From Reyranella sp. (lineage in GTDB: Bacteria; Pseudomonadota; Alphaproteobacteria; Reyranellales; Reyranellaceae), in NCBI GenBank assembly GCA_022844015.1, contig JALHMO010000053.1, positions 1-40,101 of the forward strand: 40,101 bases of DNA. The letters run 5' to 3'. A model generated the notes under the pieces. That model was given only the letters and a program-made list of their open reading frames with translations. It was not told where the DNA came from and ran no database searches. Of this stretch, positions 33,110 to 40,101 are shown piece by piece. Each line of letters opens with the position of its first letter. Position 1 is the stretch's first letter. A program made the translations under genes and the position numbers.

Positions 33110-35446
33110 ATGGAACTGGCCCCTGTCTCCCAGCGCATCTGGGACATGAAGTACCGCTTCCGCGACCCTGCGGGCGCCGACGACGGCGACCTCGAGGGCA
33201 CCTGGCGGCGGGTCGCCAAGGCCCTCGCGGCAGTCGAGCGTGACCCCGATCCGTGGGCCGAGCGTTTCCACGCGGCGCTTTCCGGTTTCAAGTTCCTGCC
33301 GGCCGGCCGGGTGATCGCGGGTGCCGGCACCGGGCGCAGCGTCACGCTTTTCAATTGCTTCGTGATGGGCACGATCGCCGACGACATGTCGGGCATCTTC
33401 GAGAACCTGCGCGAAGCGGCCCTGACCATGCAGCAGGGCGGCGGCATCGGCCACGATTTCTCGACCCTGCGCCCGCACGGCGCGCCCGTGAAGGGCGTCG
33501 GCGCCGACGCCTCCGGCCCGCTCTCCTTCATGGATGTGTGGGACGCGATGTGCCGCACCATCATGAGCGCGGGCTCGCGGCGCGGCGCCATGATGGCGAC
33601 CCTGCGCTGCGACCATCCCGACATCGAGGCCTTCGTGGACGCCAAGCGCGATCCCGCCCGGCTGCGCATGTTCAACGTCTCGGTGCTGGTCACCGACGCC
33701 TTCATGAGGGCTGTGAAAGAGGACGCCGACTGGGAACTCGTGTTCGGCGGCCGGGTGTTCCGCACCATCGAGGCGCGCGGCCTGTGGGAGCGCATCATGC
33801 GCGCCACCTACGAGTACGCCGAGCCGGGCGTGATCTTCATCGACCGCATCAACCGCCGCAACAACCTGCACTATTGCGAGACCATCCAGGCGACCAATCC
33901 TTGCGGCGAGCAGCCCCTGCCGCCCTATGGCGCCTGCCTGCTGGGATCGATCAATCTGGCGGCGCTGGTCGCCGAGCCGTTCACGCCGGGCGCCCATCTC
34001 GACCTCGATGCGCTGGAGCGGCTGGTGCCGCTTGCCGTGCGCATGCTCGACAACGTGGTCGACGTGTCGCGCTTCCCGCTGCCGCAGCAGGAGCGCGAGG
34101 CCAAGGCCAAGCGCCGCATCGGGCTCGGCGTCACCGGCCTCGCCGACGCCCTGATCTTCTGCGGCGTGCGCTACGGCTCGCCCGAGGCGGTCGGGCTGAC
34201 GCGCGCGTGGCTGGGCGCGGTGCAGCGCCTGTCGTATCTCGCCTCGGCCGATATCGCCGCCGAGAAGGGCAGCTTCCCGCTCTACGACCGTGCCCGCTTC
34301 CTGGCCGGCGAGACGGTCCGCGGCCTGCCCGAGGAGGTGCGCGCCGCGATCGGCCGCTACGGCATCCGCAATGCGCTGCTGAACTCGATCGCGCCGACCG
34401 GCACGATCTCGCTGCTCGCCGACAATGTCTCGTCCGGCATCGAGCCGGTCTTCGCCTTCAGCCATGTCCGTCACGTCCTCCAGCCCGACGGCACCAGGCG
34501 CGAGGAGAACGTCGAGGACCACGCCTTGCGGGTCTGGCGCATGCTCCGGGGCAACGAGTCGCCGCCGTCCGACGCTTTCGTCGATGCCCAGACACTGGAG
34601 CCCGCCGCGCATCTCGCCATGCAGGCGGTCGCCCAGGAATTCGTCGACAGCTCGATCTCCAAGACCATCAACCTGCCGCGCGACATCTCCTTCGAGGCCT
34701 TCAAGGATGTCTACGAGCAGGCCTATGCGCTGGGCTGCAAGGGTTGCACGACCTACCGGCCGAACGATGTGACCGGCGCGGTGCTCGAGGTGAAGCCGGC
34801 GGACGCCAGGAACGCCCTGACACCCGCGCTGGCGCCTGGTCCGGGGCTCGCGCCGGCGGCGCGCGAGAGCGGCGTCGTCTACATCGCCCAGCCGCTCGAC
34901 CGGCCGGACGACCTGCCGGGCCGGACTTACAAGATCAAATGGCCGGGCAGCGACCACGCCATCTACATCACCATCAACGACGTCGTGCAGGACGGCCGGC
35001 GCCGGCCGTTCGAGATCTTCATCAACTCCAAGAACATGGAGCATTACGCCTGGACGGTGGCGCTGACGCGCATGATCTCGGCGGTGTTCCGCCGCGGCGG
35101 CGATGTCTCTTTCGTGGTCGAGGAGCTGAAGGCGGTGTTCGACCCGCGCGGCGGCCAGTGGATGGAGGGCCGCTACGTGCCGTCTCTGCTGGCCGCGATC
35201 GGCGGCGTGATCGAGCGCCACCTGATCGAGATCGGCTTCCTCGCCGGCGACGGACCGCGTCTCGACGACGCAATCGAGACCAGGATGCGGCTGGCCGCCG
35301 GCCAGCGCGACCCCGCGGGCAGCGGCGCGGCGTCGGCGATGGGCCAATCGGCGATGGGCCAATGCCCCAACTGCGGTGCCGCCGCGCTCAGCCACCAGGA
35401 AGGCTGCGACGTCTGCCTCAACTGCGGCTACTCGCGCTGCGGCTGA
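33110..35446 (+). CDS. nrdJ: Adenosylcobalamin-dependent ribonucleotide reductase (class II)
   Basis: A 778-residue class II reductase making deoxyribonucleotides with AdoCbl, independent of oxygen. Catalytic-barrel landmarks are LFNCFVMG (active-site Cys), MQQGGGIGHDFSTLRP, ATNPCGEQPLPPYGACLLGS with the NxCxE catalytic residues, and LLNSIAPTGTISLLADN. A TSCPD-like domain follows (about 600-720). The chain ends in a four-cysteine ribbon CPNCG...CLNCGYSRCG that probably re-reduces the active site. No N-terminal ATP cone is visible. It is shorter than the ~1200-residue NrdJ of many alphaproteobacteria. A tandem SAMGQSAMGQ precedes the ribbon. Its AdoCbl comes from PduO-type enzymes such as that at 13.9 kb. 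Confidence 0.95.
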   Translation: MELAPVSQRIWDMKYRFRDPAGADDGDLEGTWRRVAKALAAVERDPDPWAERFHAALSGFKFLPAGRVIAGAGTGRSVTLFNCFVMGTIADDMSGIFENLREAALTMQQGGGIGHDFSTLRPHGAPVKGVGADASGPLSFMDVWDAMCRTIMSAGSRRGAMMATLRCDHPDIEAFVDAKRDPARLRMFNVSVLVTDAFMRAVKEDADWELVFGGRVFRTIEARGLWERIMRATYEYAEPGVIFIDRINRRNNLHYCETIQATNPCGEQPLPPYGACLLGSINLAALVAEPFTPGAHLDLDALERLVPLAVRMLDNVVDVSRFPLPQQEREAKAKRRIGLGVTGLADALIFCGVRYGSPEAVGLTRAWLGAVQRLSYLASADIAAEKGSFPLYDRARFLAGETVRGLPEEVRAAIGRYGIRNALLNSIAPTGTISLLADNVSSGIEPVFAFSHVRHVLQPDGTRREENVEDHALRVWRMLRGNESPPSDAFVDAQTLEPAAHLAMQAVAQEFVDSSISKTINLPRDISFEAFKDVYEQAYALGCKGCTTYRPNDVTGAVLEVKPADARNALTPALAPGPGLAPAARESGVVYIAQPLDRPDDLPGRTYKIKWPGSDHAIYITINDVVQDGRRRPFEIFINSKNMEHYAWTVALTRMISAVFRRGGDVSFVVEELKAVFDPRGGQWMEGRYVPSLLAAIGGVIERHLIEIGFLAGDGPRLDDAIETRMRLAAGQRDPAGSGAASAMGQSAMGQCPNCGAAALSHQEGCDVCLNCGYSRCG

Positions 35447-36022
35447 TCAATCGAGATCATTCTCCTAGTAAGAAACTGGCGGCCTGCCGCCAGTTTCTTG
35501 ACACGGCGGGTCGGCCCTCGGGCCGGTGGGGAACTCCTATGAAAATGCGCTGGGAGCGCGCCACTGGTGGCGGAGTAAACTCCGCCAAAGTGGCGCTCAT
35601 GGGATGTGTAATCACAAGAAGAGCGCCACTGGAGTGGCGCGCTCCCAGCCATGAGCTTCCCTCTCGCAGCGCCACCATTTTCTCAGCATCGTGGTGCGCG
35701 CCGACGTGCTGGGGGTCTCCCCAGCGAAGCTGAAGCGAAGCTGGGGAGGTGTCGCGTCATACGCGACGGAGGGGTCATGAGCCATGGGAGAGGGTTGGGC
35801 CTGAGGCTCATGACCCTCCGTCGCCGAAGACGGCGACACCTCCCAAGCTTCGCTGGGGAGACGTCCAGCACGCCGGCGCACCACGATGCTGAGAAGATCG
35901 GGGCGGTACCCGCCCCGATCTTCATAAGAGTTCCCCACCGGCCCGAGAGCCGACCCACCAAGCCAAGAAACTGGCGGCAAGCCGCCAGTTTCTTACTAGG
36001 AGGATATGAACGATGATCAGCC
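35441..36022. repeat. 580-nt composite near-palindrome
   Basis: Outer arms 35441-35542 and 35921-36022 are inverted copies, each beginning with GGCTGATCA, which contains the stop codon of nrdJ on one side and of the convergent Bug gene on the other. Within the arms are perfect 14-bp hairpins AAGAAACTGGCGGC/GCCGCCAGTTTCTT (35470-35499 and 35965-35994). Inner arms 35680-35785 and 35800-35895 also pair, and 35896-35920 is an 11-bp hairpin. Confidence 0.85.
35623..35730. repeat. Dispersed palindromic repeat, copy B
   Basis: 106 of 108 positions match window positions 1-108. Just after the match an 11-nt tandem duplication (GAAGCGAAGCT-like) occurs at about 35724-35742, absent in copy A. Nested inside the larger near-palindrome. 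Confidence 0.9.
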
Positions 36023-37018
36023 GAGCTCGAGCTGGATGCCCGCCGACTTGCTGACCGCGGCCCAGGTCGCGGCGAAGTCGCCGACGAACTTCGTGTACTC
36101 GGCCGGCGTCATCGGCTTGGCCTCGGGCAGCAGCACGACATCCTTGAAGCGCTCGACGACCTCGGGTGCCTTGTAGGCCCTCATCAGCTCGGCGTAGAGC
36201 CGGGCGACGATCTCCGGTGACATTCCCTTCGGGCCGGAGACGCCGACCCAGGTCGAGGTCGTCAGCCTAGGGAAGCCCTGCTCGGCGAAGGTCGGTGCAT
36301 TGGGGTACATGTCGATCCGCTTCTCCGAGCTGATGGCGAGCAGGCGCACCTTGCCGGCGTTGATGTGCGGCACGTTGGTCGTGATCGGGTCGAACATCGA
36401 GGGGATGACGCCGGCCAGCATGTCCTGCAGCGACGGTGCCGAGCCGCGGTAGGGCACGTGCTTCAGCTTGACGCCGGCGAGGCTCGACAGCAGCTCGCCC
36501 ATCAGGTGGGTGTTGGAGCCGATGCCCGAGCTGCCGAACGCGATCTGGTCGGGCTTGGCCTTGGCGTCGGCGATGTAGTCGGCCAGCGTCTTGTAGGGCG
36601 AACCGGCCGGCACGATCAGGACGTTGGGGGTATGGCCGATCAGCGCCACGTGGCTGAAGTCGCTGACCACGTTGTAGGGCAGCTTGGGATAGATTCCCGG
36701 CGCGATGCCGAGCGGCGAGGCGTGCGAGATCACCAGGGTGAAGCCGTCGGGTGCCGCCTTGGCGGCGAGGTCCGAGCCGATCGTGCCGCCGGCGCCCGGC
36801 TTGTTCTCGACCATCACCTGGGTGCCGAGCGCGGCCGAGAGCTTGGGGGCGAGGATGCGCGAGATCGTGTCCGCCGTGCCGCCGGGCGGGAAGGTGGCGA
36901 TCAGCTTGATCGGCGCCTTGGTCGGCCAGTCCTGGCTCGCCCGGACGGCAGGGATGCCGAGGGACGATCCCATCGTGACGGCCGAGGCGGCGAGCAGGGT
37001 ACGGCGGCTAAGCTTCAT
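36017..37018 (-). CDS. Bug-family tripartite tricarboxylate transporter receptor
   Basis: A 333-residue periplasmic receptor of the Bug/TctC family, the second in the window. The export signal is KLSRRTLLAASAVTMGSSLG with a twin arginine. Motifs include IKLIATFPPGGTADTISRIL, VMVENKPGAGGTIGSD, FSHVALIGHTPNVLIV, the ligand-loop GSSGIGSNTHLMGELL, and VGVSGPKGMSPEIVARL. The ATG at 37018 has an AGGAG site; an upstream in-frame start would lose the signal. It is convergent with nrdJ through a palindrome and divergent from the protease. The ligand is unknown. Confidence 0.92.
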   Translation of the reverse strand: MKLSRRTLLAASAVTMGSSLGIPAVRASQDWPTKAPIKLIATFPPGGTADTISRILAPKLSAALGTQVMVENKPGAGGTIGSDLAAKAAPDGFTLVISHASPLGIAPGIYPKLPYNVVSDFSHVALIGHTPNVLIVPAGSPYKTLADYIADAKAKPDQIAFGSSGIGSNTHLMGELLSSLAGVKLKHVPYRGSAPSLQDMLAGVIPSMFDPITTNVPHINAGKVRLLAISSEKRIDMYPNAPTFAEQGFPRLTTSTWVGVSGPKGMSPEIVARLYAELMRAYKAPEVVERFKDVVLLPEAKPMTPAEYTKFVGDFAATWAAVSKSAGIQLELG

Positions 37019-37166
37019 GAGGCACTCCTGTTGGGCACACACCTTCAGGGCGTGTCGCGATCGGGAACGTTGCAATGCATATGCCAGGGCGACCGGCCAC
37101 GATGGCGAAAGGGCCTTGATTTGCCCGGGGAGTGGTCGCAAATCGACATAGCAGAGGAGGCGTGGC

Positions 37167-38537
37167 ATGGCCCGGCGGGCAAACCTGATGGCATTGGCAA
37201 TGGTCGGCGGCCTGGCGGCGCTCGCGCCGATGCCCCTGCCGGCACAGCCGCTGCCGGCGGACCGCAGCGAGCTCAGCTTCTCCTACGCCCCCCTGGTGAA
37301 GCGCGTGTCGCCGGCCGTGGTCAACATCTACACCACGACGACGGCGCGCGTGCAGCGGCGCCTGCCGTTTCCGTTTCCGGGAGTCCCAAATGCCGGGGAG
37401 CGGGTGCAGAACGCGCTGGGCTCGGGCGTGCTCGTCCGTCCCGACGGCCTCATCGTGACCAACGCCCACGTCGTCAAGGGCGCCGACGAGATCCGCGTCG
37501 TGCTGGCCGACCGGCGCGAGTTCGAGGCCAAGCTGGTCAGCCAGGAGGAGCGCTTCGACCTCGCCCTGCTGCGCATCGAGACCAATGGCGACAAGTTCCC
37601 CTTTCTCGAGATGCGCGATTCGGACTCGGTGGAGGTGGGCGACATCGTGCTCGCCATCGGCAATCCGTTCGGGCTCACCCAGACGGTGACCAGCGGCATC
37701 ATCTCGGCGCTGGCGCGCAGCGCCGGCGGCGTCAACGATTCGAGCTTCTTCATCCAGACCGATGCCGCCATCAACCCGGGCAACTCCGGCGGCGCCCTGG
37801 TGAGCCTCGACGGCCGGCTGATCGGCATCAACACGGCGATCTACTCGCAGACCGGCGGCTCGGTCGGCATCGGCTTCGCCACGCCATCGAACATCGTCAG
37901 CCGCGTGGTCGCGATCGGCGTGAGCGGCGGGCGCATCGTGCGGCCATGGCTCGGCATCAACATGCAGCGCGTGACCCCCGATCTCGCCTCCGGCCTCAAC
38001 CTGCCGCGGCCGGTCGGCCTGGTGGTCAAGGAGGTCTTTCCGGGCGGCCCCGGCGCGCGCGCCGGCCTCAAGCGCAACGACGTCATCGTCGGGCTGAAGG
38101 ACCAGCCGATCGACGACGAAGCGAGCATGCGCTTTCGCCTCGCCACCTTGCAGGTCGACACCGTGGTGCCGATCCGGGTCATCCGCGCCGGCAAGGAGCT
38201 CGTGTTCGACATGAAGCTCGCGCCGCCGCCCGAGGATCCGCCGCGCGACAAGTCCCTGCTGGAGGGGCGCCAGCCGCTGAGCGGCGCCTCGGTGTCCAAC
38301 ATGTCGCCGGCCGTCGCCGACGAGCTCGGCCTGGTCGAATGGCGGCCCGGCGTGATCGTCGTCGAGATCACGCCGGGTTCCTATGCCGGACGCTTCATCC
38401 GGCCAGGCGACATGATCCTGGGCATCAATGGCCAGGACGTGAAGAACGTCGCCGAGCTCAAGAAGCGCATCACCGGCGGCGTGGCCAGCGTCACCATCGG
38501 CCGCGAAGGCATGGTGTCGACCGTCCAGTTCCGCTGA
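37167..38537 (+). CDS. Do-family periplasmic serine protease (HtrA/DegP-like)
   Basis: A 456-residue trypsin-like protease/chaperone. A signal peptide spans about residues 1-27 (LMALAMVGGLAALAPMPLPA). The catalytic triad is His101 (VTNAHVV), Asp131 (RFDLALLRI) and Ser207 (NPGNSGGAL). Two PDZ domains follow, about 255-345 (RPWLGINMQRV...LKRNDVIVGLKDQPI) and 365-450 (PGSYAGRFIRPGDMILGING). It handles misfolded envelope proteins. GAGGAGG precedes the ATG. rarA begins 19 nt downstream. Confidence 0.93.
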   Translation: MARRANLMALAMVGGLAALAPMPLPAQPLPADRSELSFSYAPLVKRVSPAVVNIYTTTTARVQRRLPFPFPGVPNAGERVQNALGSGVLVRPDGLIVTNAHVVKGADEIRVVLADRREFEAKLVSQEERFDLALLRIETNGDKFPFLEMRDSDSVEVGDIVLAIGNPFGLTQTVTSGIISALARSAGGVNDSSFFIQTDAAINPGNSGGALVSLDGRLIGINTAIYSQTGGSVGIGFATPSNIVSRVVAIGVSGGRIVRPWLGINMQRVTPDLASGLNLPRPVGLVVKEVFPGGPGARAGLKRNDVIVGLKDQPIDDEASMRFRLATLQVDTVVPIRVIRAGKELVFDMKLAPPPEDPPRDKSLLEGRQPLSGASVSNMSPAVADELGLVEWRPGVIVVEITPGSYAGRFIRPGDMILGINGQDVKNVAELKKRITGGVASVTIGREGMVSTVQFR

Positions 38538-38556
38538 ACCGAACGCGGGAACGGCG

Positions 38557-39846
38557 ATGCCGGCCGAGCTGTTCGCCTCGCTCGCCCCGACGCCGCTCGC
38601 CGAACGGCTGCGCCCCAGGACGCTGGGCGAGATACTCGGCCAGGATCACCTGCTCGGGCCGGAGGGCCCGCTCGGCCGCATGCTGGCCAACCGCAAGCTC
38701 GGCTCGCTGATCCTGTGGGGGCCGCCGGGCTGCGGCAAGACGACGATCGCCCGACTGCTGGCCGAGGATACAGACCTGCATTTCGAGCCGCTGTCGGCGG
38801 TGTTCTCCGGCGTCGCCGACCTGCGCCGCATCTTCGAGGCGGCGCGCCAGCGGCGCCGGGACGGCAAGGGGACCCTGCTGTTCGTCGACGAGATCCATCG
38901 CTTCAACCGCGCCCAACAGGACGGGTTTCTGCCCTACGTCGAGGACGGTACCGTCACGCTGATCGGCGCGACGACGGAGAATCCGTCCTTCGAGCTCAAC
39001 GGCGCGCTGCTGTCGCGCTGCCAGGTGCTGGTGCTGCGGCGCCTCGACGATGCGGCGCTGGGCGCCCTGATTGGACGCGTCGAGCAGGCGCTCGGCCGCT
39101 CGCTGCCGATCGACGGCGAAGGCCGGCTGGCCCTGTTCGCGATGGCCGACGGCGACGGCCGCTACCTGATCGGGCTCGCCGAGCAGCTGGCGCAGATCGA
39201 GGACAAGGCGCCGGTGCCGCCGGCTCGTCTGGCGACCCTCTTGCAGAAGCGCGCGCCGCTCTACGACAAGGCGCAGGAGGGGCACTACAACCTGATCAGC
39301 GCGCTGCACAAGTCGCTGCGCGGGTCGGATGTCGATGCCGCGCTCTACTGGTTCGCCCGCATGCTCGACGGCGGTGAGGACCCGAAATACATCGCCCGCC
39401 GCCTGGTGCGCTTCGCCGTCGAGGATGTCGGCATGGCCGACCCGCAGGCGCTGACCCAGACGCTGGCCGCCTGGGACACCTACGATCGCCTGGGCTCGCC
39501 CGAGGGCGAGCTCGCCATCGCCCAGGCGGTGATCTATCTCGGCACCGCACCGAAATCGAACGCGGGCTACGGCGCCTTCGGGGCCGCCAGGCGCGCCGCC
39601 AAGGAGCACGGCTCGCTGATGCCGCCGATGCACATCCTCAACGCGCCGACCCGGCTCATGAAGGAGATCGGCTACGGCAAGGGCTACGAGTACGACCACG
39701 ACACCGAGGACGGCTTCTCCGGGCAGAACTATTTCCCCGACCGCATGCCGCGCCAGGAATTCTACCGGCCCGTCGAGCGCGGCTTTGAGCGTGAGATCGT
39801 GAAGCGCCTGGAATACTGGAAGAAGCTGCGGGCCAAGAAGCGGTAG
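38557..39846 (+). CDS. rarA: Replication-associated recombination protein A
   Basis: A 429-residue AAA+ ATPase of the RarA/MgsA/WRNIP1 family, acting at stalled replication forks. Walker A is GPPGCGKTTIA (55-65), Walker B is LLFVDEIHRFN, sensor 1 region is LIGATTENPSFELN, and the arginine finger is in ALLSRCQV. The C-terminal tetramerisation domain is complete (RFAVEDVGMADP, ... PTRLMKEIGYGKGYEYDHDT). It is probably cotranscribed with the protease gene upstream, a common alphaproteobacterial order. Confidence 0.95.
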   Translation: MPAELFASLAPTPLAERLRPRTLGEILGQDHLLGPEGPLGRMLANRKLGSLILWGPPGCGKTTIARLLAEDTDLHFEPLSAVFSGVADLRRIFEAARQRRRDGKGTLLFVDEIHRFNRAQQDGFLPYVEDGTVTLIGATTENPSFELNGALLSRCQVLVLRRLDDAALGALIGRVEQALGRSLPIDGEGRLALFAMADGDGRYLIGLAEQLAQIEDKAPVPPARLATLLQKRAPLYDKAQEGHYNLISALHKSLRGSDVDAALYWFARMLDGGEDPKYIARRLVRFAVEDVGMADPQALTQTLAAWDTYDRLGSPEGELAIAQAVIYLGTAPKSNAGYGAFGAARRAAKEHGSLMPPMHILNAPTRLMKEIGYGKGYEYDHDTEDGFSGQNYFPDRMPRQEFYRPVERGFEREIVKRLEYWKKLRAKKR

Positions 39847-39873
39847 GCGCGCGCCCGGGTGTCCGCAGGCTTT

Positions 39874-39994
39874 CTTGTCGTCCTGAGCAAGGCGTGGGTT
39901 ACCGCGCCGTTCGCGAAGGACCTCATCGCCGCCTGCCACAGTGTGCTCGGGAGCTTCAGGCGATGAGATCCTTCGCTGCGCTCAGGATGACAAG
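39874..39994. repeat. Inverted repeat, copy of the 14647-14741 family
   Basis: Right arm 39959-39994 (GGCGATGAGATCCTTCGCTGCGCTCAGGATGACAAG pattern) opposes the left arm beginning at 39874. The left arm carries about 20 extra nt after CCTGAGC that are absent at 14647, apparently a later insertion. Confidence 0.85.
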
Positions 39995-40028
39995 AGAGAA
40001 TTGCTTAGGTCGAGGCGCCAAAGAACAC

Positions 40029-40101
40029 CTCACCCTGAGGAGCGGCCGCAGGCCGCGTCTCGAAGGGTCGGCAACAGACGTGCTTTGGCCGACCCTTCGA
40101 G
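40029..40101. repeat. REP doublet, truncated by window end
   Basis: 40029-40071 is nearly identical to 14511-14553. After an 18-nt spacer the opposite unit begins (GACCCTTCGAG, to 40101) and is cut off. Confidence 0.85.

Noticed and set aside
36006-36180. ATG after a perfect AGGAGG at the right end of the near-palindrome
   Set aside because: The frame is antisense to the end of the Bug gene and ends quickly; the AGGAGG is part of the inverted repeat.

Overview
The window is GC-rich, densely coded bacterial chromosome and most likely comes from an alphaproteobacterium. Signs of this are the order argH-lysA-TIGR02302/DUF4175 protein, a small MJ0042 zinc-ribbon gene next to hpt, enzymes of the ethylmalonyl-CoA pathway, an AdoCbl-dependent ribonucleotide reductase, and two Bug-type (tripartite tricarboxylate) receptors. 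A Reyranella-like or other Rhodospirillales/Hyphomicrobiales relative would fit, but that is inference. I saw no rRNA, tRNA, CRISPR array, prophage or complete insertion sequence.

Layout. 0.1-2.2 kb (minus): an LLM flavin oxidoreductase and an alpha/beta hydrolase, with a perfect operator-like palindrome upstream. 2.4-5.6 kb (plus): crotonyl-CoA carboxylase/reductase (ccr) and methylsuccinyl-CoA dehydrogenase (mcd). 5.5-6.3 kb (minus): a HigBA toxin-antitoxin pair. 6.4-9.0 kb: a Sel1-repeat protein and a convergent sulfatase. 9.3-11.1 kb: a Bug receptor with a TauD-type dioxygenase. 11.2-11.5 kb: a nested repeat insertion. 11.6-15.3 kb: HAD phosphatase, FAD amine oxidase, HIG1-like membrane protein, cobalamin adenosyltransferase, GNAT. 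15.5-18.1 kb: etfB-etfA-hydroxyacyl-CoA dehydrogenase. 18.3-21.3 kb: RidA-like protein, Phd/PIN and ParDE-type TA modules around a DUF817 membrane protein. 21.5-24.2 kb: divergent amidohydrolase and M81 peptidase. 24.2-24.85 kb: a structured non-coding region. 24.8-30.9 kb: TlpA-like protein, argH, lysA, DUF4175 protein. 31.2-35.4 kb: hpt and zinc-ribbon gene, divergent from plsC and nrdJ. 35.4-36.0 kb: a large near-palindrome. 36.0-39.8 kb: second Bug receptor, Do-type protease, rarA. The window ends inside a repeat.

Functional themes. Ccr and Mcd are consecutive-branch enzymes of acetyl-CoA assimilation by the ethylmalonyl-CoA pathway. EtfAB can accept electrons from acyl-CoA dehydrogenases such as Mcd, and the 3-hydroxyacyl-CoA dehydrogenase works on C4-CoA intermediates. 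The PduO-type adenosyltransferase makes the coenzyme B12 needed by NrdJ and by the mutases of the same pathway, which lie outside this window.

The least ordinary content is between the genes. Several families of nested palindromes recur in gene-tail spacers. One 185-nt element can be seen to have inserted into another palindromic element with a 13-bp target duplication. A pair of hairpins at 24.3-24.6 kb keeps a 22-nt core while the paired arms differ completely but stay self-complementary.
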